A DNA stretch of 45,354 nt, taken from CAKRJP01 sp963634745. GTDB taxonomy: Bacteria; Bacillota; Clostridia; Lachnospirales; Lachnospiraceae. Positions 6,832 to 16,700 of this stretch are shown piece after piece (within the stretch, counting starts at the first letter, position 1; every line of letters starts with the position of its first letter). The notes below the pieces were generated by a model. It was not told where the DNA came from. It saw only the letters and a list, made by a program, of their open reading frames with translations, and ran no database searches. Both the position numbers and the translations under genes were made by a program. The DNA lies in the NCBI GenBank assembly GCA_963634745.1, contig CAVHCX010000024.1, positions 1 through 45,354 of the forward strand. Reading direction: 5' to 3'.

Positions 6832-9012
6832 TTACGCATTAACCGAACGCTTAGAATATACCTTCTGATCCTTGTATGGGTCCGGTCTAAAGAGCATGAA
6901 TAACATTGCTGCCAAGAGAATAATTGCAACAATAGAACCTACTCCAAATCCGCCGCCTGTTACAAGTGTACCGATCTGATATACGATCAAGCATACTACG
7001 TATGCGAAAATATTTTGGAACAAAATTGCAAACCAGAACCACTTTCTTGACTGCATTTCCTTTGCCATTGTTGCGATAGCTGCAAGGCAAGGTGAATCAA
7101 GAAGGTTGAACATAAGGAATGTAAATGCTGCCAATGTTGATGGGAACCAAGCTGCAACTCCCTGGGCTACATTTACTGCATCCTCTGTATCTCCGGATAC
7201 ATTTGCCAAAACTCCCATGGTTGATACAATCGCTTCCTTTGCAGTAAATCCTGAGATAGATGCTGCAACCGGCTGCCATGAACCAAATCCAAGAGGAATA
7301 AAGATTGGAGCAATGATACCTCCAAGTAAAGCCATCAAGCTGTCTGCACTGTCTTCTACGAGTCCAAAGCTTCCGTCAACAAATCCGAATCCTCCAAGGA
7401 ACCACATAACTACACATGCAAGGAAGAGGATGGTACCGGCCTTGATGATAAAGCCTTTGAGTCTCTCCCAAACGTGAAGAAGAACGGTCTTAGCCTGCGG
7501 AATATGGTACTGTGGAAGCTCCATAACGAATGGTGCCGGCTGTCCTGAGAATGGTTTTGTCTTCTTCAAGATAATTGCTGATACTAAAACTGCTACGATA
7601 CCAATGAAGTACATAAGAGGAGCGATAAAGGAACTCTCCTGATATCCTGCTACCTCACCGGCAATTACTCCACCCATCATAGCGATAACCGGAAGTTTTG
7701 CTCCACAAGGAATGAAGGTAGCTGTCATAATAGTAAGACGTCTGTCGTTATCCTGCTCAATCGTCTTTGATGCCATGATTCCCGGGATACCACATCCGGA
7801 GGAAATCAAAAGCGGAATAAAGCTCTTTCCTGATAATCCGAAGTGTCTAAATACACGGTCCATAACGAATGCGATACGTACCATATATCCGCAATCCTCA
7901 AGGATTGAAAGGAAGAGGAACAAAATTGCCATCTGCGGAACGAAACCAAGGACAGCTCCAAGTCCACCGATGATACCGTCTACTACTAATCCGTTGATCA
8001 AATCACTGGCACCTACATTTGTAAGGAAGTCTCCGACAACTGTCTGAATTGCACCTACAAAGGTATCATTGGTCCAGTCTGTAACAAGAGTTCCGATGGT
8101 TGTTACGGAAATATAATATACCAACCACATAACAGCGATAAAGATCGGAATACCTAAAACACGGTTGGTAACGATACGATCGATCTTGTCAGAAGCAGTA
8201 AGCTTGTCAGCTGATTTTTGAACGGCAGTTCCAACGATCTTCTGAATGTATCTGTAACGCTGGTCTGTTACGATACTTTCCATATCATCGTCTTCTTTTG
8301 TCTCGATGGCCTTTCTCTGCTCATCCACAATCTTAGTAGCATCGGCTTTTAAGTTTACGCTCTCAATAACTTTGCTATCATTCTCCAAGAATTTTACAGC
8401 ATACCATCTCTTTTTGTCTGCTGTAATAGCTTCCGGAAGTACATCTTTTACAGTTGTAACTGCTGCTTCAAGATCTTTTTCAAAAATCTCTCCCGGTAAT
8501 TTTACATCTGACTGTTTTGCAACATTTACTGCCTTATCAATTAATTCCTCAAGACCTTCCTGCTTTAGGGCAGAAGTCTTAACAATCGGGCAGCCAAGAA
8601 GCATGGAAAGGCGTTCGGTGTCAATCTTAATACCTCTCTTCTCCAACAAGTCTGACATGTTAAGAGCGATCACTACAGGAACACCTGTCTCAATCAACTG
8701 GGTTGTCAGATATAAGTTACGCTCAATATTCGTTGCATCTACAAGATCCACGATTACATCTGGATTCTCATTTAAAATATAGTCACGGCTGACTACTTCC
8801 TCCAAAGTATATGGAGATAAAGAGTAAATACCCGGAAGGTCAGTTACCTTAACATCTTCTGCCTTGTATTTCTTACTCTTAATTTTACCCTCTTTTTTTT
8901 CTACTGTAACCCCCGGCCAGTTACCAACATACTGGTTGGCACCTGTAAGCGCGTTGAACATGGTAGTCTTACCACAGTTAGGGTTTCCGGCAAGTGCAAT
9001 TGTGATTGCCAT
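6832..9012 (-). CDS. feoB: Ferrous iron transporter FeoB
   Basis: FeoB is the main Fe(II) importer of anaerobes, in the cytoplasmic membrane. The 726-residue protein has an N-terminal G domain with GNPNCGKTT (about residues 8-16), WPGVTVEKKEG, DLPGIYSL and NMSD, then a helical GDI-like spacer (about 170-270). The membrane part holds the two Gate motifs, seen here around CGYMVRIAFVMDRVFRHFG and again near FTAKEAIVSTMG. The ATG is 54 bases after feoA. Length and motifs are complete, so it should be functional. Expression is probably under the Fur-box promoter upstream of the mini-Fur gene. Confidence 0.97.
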   Translation of the reverse strand: MAITIALAGNPNCGKTTMFNALTGANQYVGNWPGVTVEKKEGKIKSKKYKAEDVKVTDLPGIYSLSPYTLEEVVSRDYILNENPDVIVDLVDATNIERNLYLTTQLIETGVPVVIALNMSDLLEKRGIKIDTERLSMLLGCPIVKTSALKQEGLEELIDKAVNVAKQSDVKLPGEIFEKDLEAAVTTVKDVLPEAITADKKRWYAVKFLENDSKVIESVNLKADATKIVDEQRKAIETKEDDDMESIVTDQRYRYIQKIVGTAVQKSADKLTASDKIDRIVTNRVLGIPIFIAVMWLVYYISVTTIGTLVTDWTNDTFVGAIQTVVGDFLTNVGASDLINGLVVDGIIGGLGAVLGFVPQMAILFLFLSILEDCGYMVRIAFVMDRVFRHFGLSGKSFIPLLISSGCGIPGIMASKTIEQDNDRRLTIMTATFIPCGAKLPVIAMMGGVIAGEVAGYQESSFIAPLMYFIGIVAVLVSAIILKKTKPFSGQPAPFVMELPQYHIPQAKTVLLHVWERLKGFIIKAGTILFLACVVMWFLGGFGFVDGSFGLVEDSADSLMALLGGIIAPIFIPLGFGSWQPVAASISGFTAKEAIVSTMGVLANVSGDTEDAVNVAQGVAAWFPSTLAAFTFLMFNLLDSPCLAAIATMAKEMQSRKWFWFAILFQNIFAYVVCLIVYQIGTLVTGGGFGVGSIVAIILLAAMLFMLFRPDPYKDQKVYSKRSVNA

Positions 9013-9066
9013 TTCTCGCTTCCTCCTTCAATTGTCTATCACGTGAACTGGTTATGTAAAATGAAA

Positions 9067-9285
9067 TTATTTTACCTGAACGCAGGCTGCATCGGCCTTA
9101 CGAACAGAGAGCTCATATCCACGAACTGTAATTTCCACAGGATCTCCCAAAGGAGCAACTTTTCGAATGTAAAGTTCACTTCCCTTTGTGATGCCCATGT
9201 CCATAATTCGACGTTTGTAAGCACCGTCTCCCTCAATCTTTGTTACAACTACAGTACTGCCTACTTTTGCGTCTCCTAAAGTCAT
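9067..9285 (-). CDS. feoA: FeoA-domain protein (proximal to feoB)
   Basis: A small SH3-like cytoplasmic protein of 72 residues, thought to bind or modulate FeoB. The sequence MTLGDAKVGSTVVVTKIEGD, followed by RRIMDMGITKGSELYIRKVAPLGDPVEITVRGYELSVRK, is typical FeoA. I chose the ATG at 9285, seven bases after AAAGGAG; the ATG two codons upstream (9291) would sit almost on the RBS. It lies between a second FeoA-like gene and feoB. Confidence 0.93.
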   Translation of the reverse strand: MTLGDAKVGSTVVVTKIEGDGAYKRRIMDMGITKGSELYIRKVAPLGDPVEITVRGYELSVRKADAACVQVK

Positions 9286-9341
9286 AACCATTCTCCTTTC
9301 TTTAATAACTCATGCATCTTTTGACCTCTATATCTGCATCC

Positions 9342-9551
9342 CTAGACGTAGATATGTCTTGCCATATCAGCGTTTACTGCCACTCTGGAATCCTTAACAT
9401 TGACGATGACGTTGCCCCCGATCGAAGACACAACACTCACCTCTGCATCCACAACAAATCCCAGGTTTGCCAAAAAACGCTTCACCTCTTCACTGCCACT
9501 AATTCTTTTGATCCTGTTAACTTCTCCGATGTTAACCATAGTAATAGGCAT
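9342..9551 (-). CDS. Second FeoA-domain protein
   Basis: A 69-residue paralogue of the neighbouring FeoA, with the same order of elements: VNRIKRISGSEEVKRFLANLGF, VVDAEVSVVSSIGGNVIVNVKDSRVAVNADMARHIYV. It is more diverged and lacks the PLGDP loop. AGGAGG lies 8 bases upstream of its ATG. Tandem FeoA proteins ahead of FeoB are known in clostridia. Whether both act on FeoB is not known. Confidence 0.88.
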   Translation of the reverse strand: MPITMVNIGEVNRIKRISGSEEVKRFLANLGFVVDAEVSVVSSIGGNVIVNVKDSRVAVNADMARHIYV

Positions 9552-9572
9552 AAATCCAACCTCCTTTGCAAA

Positions 9573-9815
9573 TCAAACGTGTACTACCATTTCTTTATGA
9601 ATGAGTTCCATGTCTTCCAATAGCTGTACCGTCCGATAAACGGTGGCGAGGCCTACCTTGTCATCCAATTGCTTAGCCGCAAAATAGATCTCTTTACAGG
9701 AAGAGTATTCGTTCTCCAGGATAATGCGAATCAGCATTCTTCTCTGTGGCGTAATCCGGCATCCGCTGTCTCTTAATTCTCGGATGACGTGATCCAGCCT
9801 ATTTTCACTACTCAT
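9573..9815 (-). CDS. Mini-Fur: Fur-family regulator with only the DNA-binding domain
   Basis: An 80-residue protein matching only the N-terminal winged-helix domain of Fur: RDSGCRITPQRRMLIRIILEN, then CKEIYFAAKQLDDKVGLATVYRTVQLLEDMELIHK. Full Fur proteins have about 140 residues, with a C-terminal dimerisation and metal-binding domain. Here the reading frame stops just after the wing, and the RBS of the next gene follows within about 15 bases, so there is no room for the lost domain and no frameshift remnant. AAGGAGG precedes the ATG. It is the first gene of the feo operon and sits directly downstream of Fur boxes, which suggests an autoregulatory or interfering role; that is inference. Confidence 0.85.
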   Translation of the reverse strand: MSSENRLDHVIRELRDSGCRITPQRRMLIRIILENEYSSCKEIYFAAKQLDDKVGLATVYRTVQLLEDMELIHKEMVVHV

Positions 9816-9832
9816 GATTCGCCTCCTTTAAA

Positions 9833-9847
9833 CGATATTAATTATCA
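9833..9847. promoter_or_regulatory. Second, weaker Fur-box-like site
   Basis: CGATATTAATTATCA fits the 7-1-7 Fur-box inverted repeat with two mismatches between half-sites. It lies downstream of the promoter, between the expected transcription start and the mini-Fur ATG. Confidence 0.5.
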
Positions 9848-9858
9848 TTTGCAAAGTA

Positions 9859-9887
9859 ATTATAGTCTTGTTGATAATGATTGTCAA
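9859..9887 (-). promoter_or_regulatory. feo operon promoter
   Basis: Minus strand TTGACA (9882-9887), 17-base spacer, TATAAT (9859-9864): both boxes are perfect consensus. The expected start is near 9852, about 37 bases upstream of the mini-Fur ATG. A Fur box covers the -35 box and the start of the spacer. Confidence 0.9.
9872..9886. promoter_or_regulatory. Fur box overlapping the feo promoter
   Basis: TGATAATGATTGTCA matches the 7-1-7 Fur-box consensus TGATAATNATTATCA with one mismatch. It overlaps five bases of the -35 box and ten of the spacer of the feo promoter, the usual arrangement for iron-dependent repression. Confidence 0.82.
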
Positions 9888-9924
9888 TAGCAGTATTGTT
9901 TCAAAATGATAAACAATTGCACAA

Positions 9925-9960
9925 AAAAAGACCAAAGAAATTGCTTTCCTTGGTCTTTTT
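9925..9960 (-). terminator. rpoC terminator
   Basis: An 11-base inverted repeat, AAAAAGACCAA (9925-9935) and TTGGTCTTTTT (9950-9960), with extra pairing in between and T-runs on both strands. It begins about 15 bases after the rpoC stop and separates rpoBC from the feo promoter. Confidence 0.9.
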
Positions 9961-9974
9961 TACTTGCTTAAGTT

Positions 9975-12900
9975 TTATTCTGTGATGACAGGTTCTTCTT
10001 CAGAAACCTCTTCGCTTTCGTCTTCTAAAACGTCTTCTGCGTCCTCTGCATCATCCATTTCATCAAAGAAGAGTTCTTCTCCGCCAAAGTCATTGGCATC
10101 AAAAGCATCTTCATCGAAATCGTCTTCCTCAAAAGAAAGTTCATCTGTCTCCTCAAACTCTGTGCTGAGCTTAACATCACGATATCTTCTCATTCCGGTA
10201 CCTGCAGGAATCTGCTTACCGATAATTACATTCTCTTTTAATCCTACCAATGGATCAACCTTACCCTTGATCGCTGCTTCTGTCAGAACCTTGGTGGTCT
10301 CCTGGAAGGAAGCTGCCGATAAGAAGGAATTGGTTGCAAGAGAAGCCTTGGTAATACCAAGTACGATCTGCTCTCCGGTTGCCGGCTCCTTGCCTTCTGC
10401 AACAAGCTCTGCATTCTTATCCTCGAACTCTAAGATATCTACGTTTGTTCCCGGAAGGAATCCTGTATCTCCGGCTTCCTCGATTCGGATCTTCTTTAAC
10501 ATCTGACGAACAATTACTTCGATATGCTTATCGTTGATTTCTACACCCTGAAGGCGGTATACTCTCTGAACCTCTCTAAGAAGGTAATCCTGGGTTGCAC
10601 GAAGTCCCTTAATTCTAAGGATATCATGCGGATTTACAGAACCTTCTGTCAGTTCATCACCGGCCTCTAAGCGGACACCGTCCTGAATCTTGATACGTGA
10701 TCCGTAAGGAATCAAATATGCCTTAGACTCTCCGGTTTCTTCATTTGTTACAATGATCTCTCGTTTCTTCTTGGTATCGCTGATATTTGCAATACCGCCA
10801 AACTCTGTGATAATGGCAAGTCCCTTTGGTTTTCTTGCCTCCAAAAGCTCCTCGACACGGGGAAGACCCTGGGTGATATCATTTCCGGCTACACCACCAC
10901 TATGGAAGGTTCTCATAGTAAGCTGTGTTCCCGGCTCACCGATGGACTGGGCAGCGATAATACCAACTGCCTCACCAACCTGTACAGACTCTCCGGTTGC
11001 CATGTTGGCTCCGTAACATTTTGCACAAACACCATTATGGGAACGGCAGGTAAGAACGGTACGAATCTTAATCTTTGTAAGAGGCTCTCCCTTTTCGTCC
11101 ACACCCTTCTTCATAATGAGTTCTGCACGCTTTGGAGTTACCATGTGGTTTGCTTTTACAAGTACATTTCCCTCTGCGTCCTTGATATCCTCGCAGATAT
11201 AACGTCCTGTAATACGCTCCTGCAATCCCTCGATTTCCTCGTTTCCATCCATAAATGCACTTACGTACATTCCCGGGATCTCCGGTGCGTTCTCACAGCA
11301 GTCAATGTCGTGAATGATCTGAGACTGAGATACGTCTACCAAACGTCTGGTCAAATATCCGGAATCGGCTGTACGAAGCGCTGTATCTGACATTCCCTTT
11401 CTAGCTCCATGGGCGGACATAAAGTACTCCAAAACGTCCAGTCCTTCACGGAAGTTAGACTTGATAGGCAACTCAATGGTACGTCCGGTTGTATCAGCCA
11501 TAAGTCCACGCATTCCTGCAAGCTGTTTGATCTGCTTATCAGATCCACGGGCTCCGGAATCCGCCATCATGAAGATGTTATTATATTTATCAAGTCCGTC
11601 TAAGAGGGCCTTGGTAAGCTTATCATCGCTGGCTTTCCAAGTCTCAACAACTTCTTTATAACGCTCTTCCTCTGTGATAAGTCCACGCTTAAAGTTCTTT
11701 GTGATCTTATCTACAGTCTCCTGCGCCTCTGCAATGATCTGCGGCTTCTCCGGCGGCACAGTCATATCTGAGACAGATACGGTCATGGCTGCTCTTGTAG
11801 AATATTTGTAACCGATGGATTTTACAGCATCCAATACTTCTGCTGTAGCTGTTGCTCCGTGGGTATTAATAACTTTCTCCAAGATCTGTTTTAACTGCTT
11901 CTTACCAACCAGGAAGTCTACTTCCAAAAGAAGCTTATTCTCTTCCGGCTCACGGTCTACAAATCCAAGATCCTGTGGAATAATCTCATTAAATAAGAAA
12001 CGTCCTACGGTAGATTCCACGATACCGGTTTTCTCTTCTCCGCTTGGAAGAGTCTTTGTAACACGTACCTTTACACGCGAGTGCAAGGTAACTGCCTTAT
12101 TCTCATAAGCAAGAATGGCTTCATTTAAACTCTTAAATGCCATACCCTCGCCCTTAGATCCAGGTCTTTCCTGGGTCAGGTAGTAAATACCAAGGACCAT
12201 ATCCTGAGACGGAACGGCTACCGGGCCACCATCGGAAGGCTTCAAGAGGTTGTTTGGTGAAAGCAACATAAAGCGGCACTCTGCCTGAGCTTCTACTGAC
12301 AATGGAAGATGTACAGCCATCTGGTCTCCGTCGAAATCGGCGTTGAAAGCGGTACAAACCAATGGATGAAGCTTAATAGCCTTTCCTTCTACAAGGATTG
12401 GCTCGAAGGCCTGAATACCAAGACGGTGAAGAGTGGGGGCACGGTTTAACATAACCGGGTGCTCTTTAATTACTTCTTCCAGAACATCCCAAACTTCCGG
12501 CTGAAGTCTTTCTACCATCTTCTTTGCATTCTTAATATTGTGTGCAGTTCCGTTCTGAACCAGCTCTTTCATAACAAATGGCTTGAAAAGCTCGATAGCC
12601 ATTTCTTTTGGAAGACCACACTGGTAAATCTTAAGTTCCGGTCCTACTACGATAACGGAACGACCAGAGTAGTCAACACGCTTTCCTAAGAGGTTCTGAC
12701 GGAAACGTCCGGATTTACCCTTGAGCATATCGGACAGGGATTTTAAGGCTCTGTTTCCAGGTCCTGTAACCGGACGGCCACGACGTCCATTATCGATCAG
12801 GGCGTCTACTGCTTCCTGCAGCATTCTCTTTTCATTTCTAACGATAATATCCGGAGCTCCCAGTTCAAGGAGTCTCTTCAAACGGTTATTTCTGTTGATA

Positions 12901-13706
12901 ATTCTACGATACAGGTCATTCAAATCGGAAGTCGCAAAACGTCCACCGTCAAGCTGTACCATAGGTCTAAGATCCGGCGGAATTACAGGGATGTTGGTCA
13001 TGATCATCCATTCCGGCTTATTTCCCGACTCACGGAAAGCTTCCACTACTTCCAGACGCTTTACAATTCTTGCACGCTTCTGTCCGCTGGCTCCTTCTAA
13101 GCCCTCTGTTAATTCCTTGTACTCAGCCTCTAAGTCGATCTCCTCGAGAAGCTGTTTGATGGACTCAGCACCCATACCTACACGGAAAGCGCCGCTTCCC
13201 CACTTCTCATATGCTTCCTGGTACTCAGCCTCTGACAGTACCTGCTTGTACATAAGGTCTGTATCTCCGGCATCTAATACGATATAAGAAGCAAAATATA
13301 ATACCTTCTCAAGAATTCTTGGTGAAATATCAAGAATCAATCCCATACGGCTAGGAATTCCCTTAAAATACCAGATATGGGAAACCGGTGCTGCCAGAGC
13401 AATATGTCCCATGCGCTCACGACGTACGCTGGACTTTGTAACTTCAACGCCACACTTGTCGCAGACTACACCCTTATAGCGGATCTTCTTGTACTTTCCG
13501 CAGTGACACTCCCAGTCCTTGCTAGGTCCGAAAATCTTCTCGCAGAAAAGTCCGTCTCGCTCTGGTTTTAAAGTTCTATAGTTGATGGTCTCGGGCTTGG
13601 TAACCTCGCCCTTAGACCACTCTAAAATCTTCTCAGGTGATGCCAGACCAATTTTAATGGCGTCAAAGGTAATTGGCTGGTATGTTTCGTTATTATTTTC
13701 CGGCAT
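9975..13706 (-). CDS. rpoC: RNA polymerase beta' subunit
   Basis: The beta' subunit forms half of the RNA polymerase active cleft. The 1243-residue protein contains the N-terminal zinc-binding motif CHCGKYKKIRYKGVVCDKC, the catalytic loop NADFDGDQM with its three Asp, the second zinc site (CRSHNGVCAKCYG) and the trigger-loop region (QSIGEPGTQLTMRTFHSGG). The ATG lies 14 bases after the rpoB stop, with GGAAGGGG upstream. The last 64 residues are unusual: 33 are Asp or Glu and none is Lys, Arg or His. This acidic tail lies beyond the conserved core. Confidence 0.98.
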   Translation of the reverse strand: MPENNNETYQPITFDAIKIGLASPEKILEWSKGEVTKPETINYRTLKPERDGLFCEKIFGPSKDWECHCGKYKKIRYKGVVCDKCGVEVTKSSVRRERMGHIALAAPVSHIWYFKGIPSRMGLILDISPRILEKVLYFASYIVLDAGDTDLMYKQVLSEAEYQEAYEKWGSGAFRVGMGAESIKQLLEEIDLEAEYKELTEGLEGASGQKRARIVKRLEVVEAFRESGNKPEWMIMTNIPVIPPDLRPMVQLDGGRFATSDLNDLYRRIINRNNRLKRLLELGAPDIIVRNEKRMLQEAVDALIDNGRRGRPVTGPGNRALKSLSDMLKGKSGRFRQNLLGKRVDYSGRSVIVVGPELKIYQCGLPKEMAIELFKPFVMKELVQNGTAHNIKNAKKMVERLQPEVWDVLEEVIKEHPVMLNRAPTLHRLGIQAFEPILVEGKAIKLHPLVCTAFNADFDGDQMAVHLPLSVEAQAECRFMLLSPNNLLKPSDGGPVAVPSQDMVLGIYYLTQERPGSKGEGMAFKSLNEAILAYENKAVTLHSRVKVRVTKTLPSGEEKTGIVESTVGRFLFNEIIPQDLGFVDREPEENKLLLEVDFLVGKKQLKQILEKVINTHGATATAEVLDAVKSIGYKYSTRAAMTVSVSDMTVPPEKPQIIAEAQETVDKITKNFKRGLITEEERYKEVVETWKASDDKLTKALLDGLDKYNNIFMMADSGARGSDKQIKQLAGMRGLMADTTGRTIELPIKSNFREGLDVLEYFMSAHGARKGMSDTALRTADSGYLTRRLVDVSQSQIIHDIDCCENAPEIPGMYVSAFMDGNEEIEGLQERITGRYICEDIKDAEGNVLVKANHMVTPKRAELIMKKGVDEKGEPLTKIKIRTVLTCRSHNGVCAKCYGANMATGESVQVGEAVGIIAAQSIGEPGTQLTMRTFHSGGVAGNDITQGLPRVEELLEARKPKGLAIITEFGGIANISDTKKKREIIVTNEETGESKAYLIPYGSRIKIQDGVRLEAGDELTEGSVNPHDILRIKGLRATQDYLLREVQRVYRLQGVEINDKHIEVIVRQMLKKIRIEEAGDTGFLPGTNVDILEFEDKNAELVAEGKEPATGEQIVLGITKASLATNSFLSAASFQETTKVLTEAAIKGKVDPLVGLKENVIIGKQIPAGTGMRRYRDVKLSTEFEETDELSFEEDDFDEDAFDANDFGGEELFFDEMDDAEDAEDVLEDESEEVSEEEPVITE

Positions 13707-13720
13707 ATTGGCACCCCTTC

Positions 13721-16700
13721 CTATTCTTCGTCGTCAAATTCTTCGAATTCTGCAAAATCATTTTCAAAGCTCATATCGTCATCGTCTTCTTCATCTTCTT
13801 CCTGAACGTCCACGATCTCGTCACCCATGATCTCCTGCTGGGTATATCCATGAGCCGCAAAATTCTCATTGTCACGATGTCTTCTGCTGTCTCCTTCAAT
13901 AATGGATCTAAAATCAGTATTTCCGCTGTCAACGCTCTCTCTGATTTCAACTTCTTCATTGTTGTGAAGAACGCGTACATCCAATCCCAAAGACTGAAGC
14001 TCTTTTAACAATACCTTAAAGGACTCTGGAACGCCTGGTTCCGGAATATTCTCGCCCTTGATAATAGCCTCGTATGTCTTAACACGTCCTACAACGTCAT
14101 CGGATTTTACAGTTAAGATCTCCTGTAAGGTGTAAGATGCACCGTAAGCCTCCAGTGCCCAAACCTCCATCTCTCCGAAACGCTGTCCACCGAACTGAGC
14201 TTTACCACCCAGTGGTTGCTGTGTAACCAGTGAGTAAGGACCTGTGGAACGGGCATGGATCTTATCATCAACCAAGTGATGGAGCTTTAAGTAATGCATG
14301 TGTCCGATGGTTACCGGGCTATCGAAATACTCTCCGGTACGTCCGTCTCTCAAGCGAACCTTTCCGTCTCTGGAGATCGGAACACCCTTCCACAATTTTC
14401 TGTGGTCTCTATTCTCATAAAGATAGGTCAAAACATCCGGATGAAGTTCTTCTTTATGTTTTGCCTCAAACTCTTCCCAGCTTAAGTTGACATAGTCATT
14501 TGCCAGGTCCAGAGTATCCATAATATCATTCTCGTCTGCACCGTCGAAAATCGGTGTAGCGATATTAAATCCTAATGCTTTTGCGGCCAGTGACAAGTGA
14601 ATCTCAAGCACCTGACCGATATTCATACGTGATGGTACACCCAGAGGGTTCAATACGATATCCAGAGGACGACCATTTGGCAAAAACGGCATATCTTCTA
14701 CAGGGAGCACACGGGAAACGACACCCTTGTTACCATGACGTCCGGCCATCTTATCACCTACAGAAATCTTTCTCTTCTGAGCGATATAAATACGTACTGA
14801 CTGATTTACTCCAGGAGATAACTCGTCTCCGTTATCTCTTGCAAACACCTTGGCATCTACAACGATACCGTACTCTCCATGAGGTACTTTCAGGGAAGTA
14901 TCTCTTACTTCACGAGCCTTCTCTCCGAAAATCGCACGAAGCAAACGTTCTTCTGCTGTAAGTTCTGTCTCTCCCTTAGGAGTTACCTTACCTACCAGGA
15001 TATCTCCGGCACGAACTTCTGCTCCTACACGGATGATTCCTCTCTCATCTAAGTTCTTTAAGGCCTCGTCACCGACACCTGGGATATCGCGGGTAATCTC
15101 CTCCGGTCCAAGCTTGGTATCACGTGCCTCTGCCTCATATTCCTCAATATGAATAGAAGTATATACATCTTCCGCTACCAGACGCTCACTTAAAAGTACC
15201 GCATCCTCGTAGTTATATCCTTCCCAAGTCATAAATCCAATCAATGGATTCTTTCCAAGAGCCATCTCTCCCTGGGAGGTAGATGCTCCGTCTGCGATTA
15301 CTTCTCCGGCTTCTACTCTGTCTCCCTTGAAGACAATCGGTCTCTGGTTGTAGCAGTTGCTCTGGTTGCTTCGCATAAACTTAGTAAGCTTATACTTGTG
15401 AAGCTTTCCATCATCCTCGCGGATTGTAATCTCAGTAGATGTAGAACGTTCTACCACACCCGCTTCTGTAGCTACTACAGCTACACCGGAGTCTACTGCA
15501 GACTTTTCTTCCATACCGGTTCCTACAACAGGAGCCTCTGTAAAGAGAAGAGGTACGGCCTGACGCTGCATGTTTGATCCCATCAAAGCTCGGTTAGCAT
15601 CATCGTTCTGAAGGAAAGGAATGAGGGCTGTAGCTACAGAGAATACCATTCTAGGAGATACGTCCATATAGTCAAATTTGCTTCTCTCATATTCCTGTGT
15701 CTCTTCACGATAACGACCGGATACATTCTTACGAACGAAATGTCCTTCTTCATCTAACTGCTCATTCGCCTGGGCTACATGATAGTTATCTTCTTCATCG
15801 GCAGTCATATAAACAACTTCGTCTGTTACTACCGGGTTCTTTGGATCATCATGGTTGATCTTACGATAAGGAGCCTCAACAAATCCATACTCATTGATTC
15901 TTGCATAGCAAGCCAAAGAGTTGATAAGACCGATGTTTGGTCCTTCAGGAGTCTCAATCGGGCACATTCTTCCATAGTGAGAATAGTGTACATCTCGTAC
16001 CTCGAATCCGGCACGGTCTCTTGACAAACCACCTGGTCCAAGGGCGGAAAGACGTCTCTTGTGAGTCAACTCTCCCAATGGGTTGTTCTGATCCATGAAC
16101 TGTGACAGCTGTGAAGAACCGAAGAATTCCTTCACTGCAGCTGTTACCGGTTTAATGTTAATGAGGGACTGTGGTGATACAGTCTCCGGATCCTGAGTGG
16201 TCATTCTCTCACGAACCACACGCTCTAATCTTGACAGTCCGATTCTGTACTGATTCTGCAGCAACTCACCTACAGAACGAATACGTCTATTTCCCAAGTG
16301 GTCGATATCGTCATCATTTCCCACACCATACTCAAGATGAATATTGTAGTTAATAGATGCCAGGATATCTTCTTTTGTAATATGCTTTGGAATCAGGTCA
16401 TGGATATCTCTCTTAATTGCGTCCTTAAGAGCCTCGATATCCCCGGCGGTCTCCTCTAAAAGGCCTTCCAATACCGGATAATAAACCTGCTCAGTAACTC
16501 CAACTTCCTCAGGATCAATATCGCAAACTGCCTGAAGATCTACCATTAAGTTGGAAAGTACCTTAATATTTCTCTCGCTCTCTTCCTGCTCAAGCCATAC
16601 ATATGGAACTGCAGCATTCTGAATTTCCTTTGCAAGATCTCTTGTAATCTTGGTTCCGGCTTCTGCGATCACTTCGCCTGTGATTGCACTTGCCACATCT

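Noticed and set aside
9964..10506. Plus-strand Ser-rich ORF of 180 codons
   Set aside because: It is the antisense of the Asp/Glu-rich end of rpoC; acidic GAA/GAT codons read as Ser-rich in reverse. No RBS.
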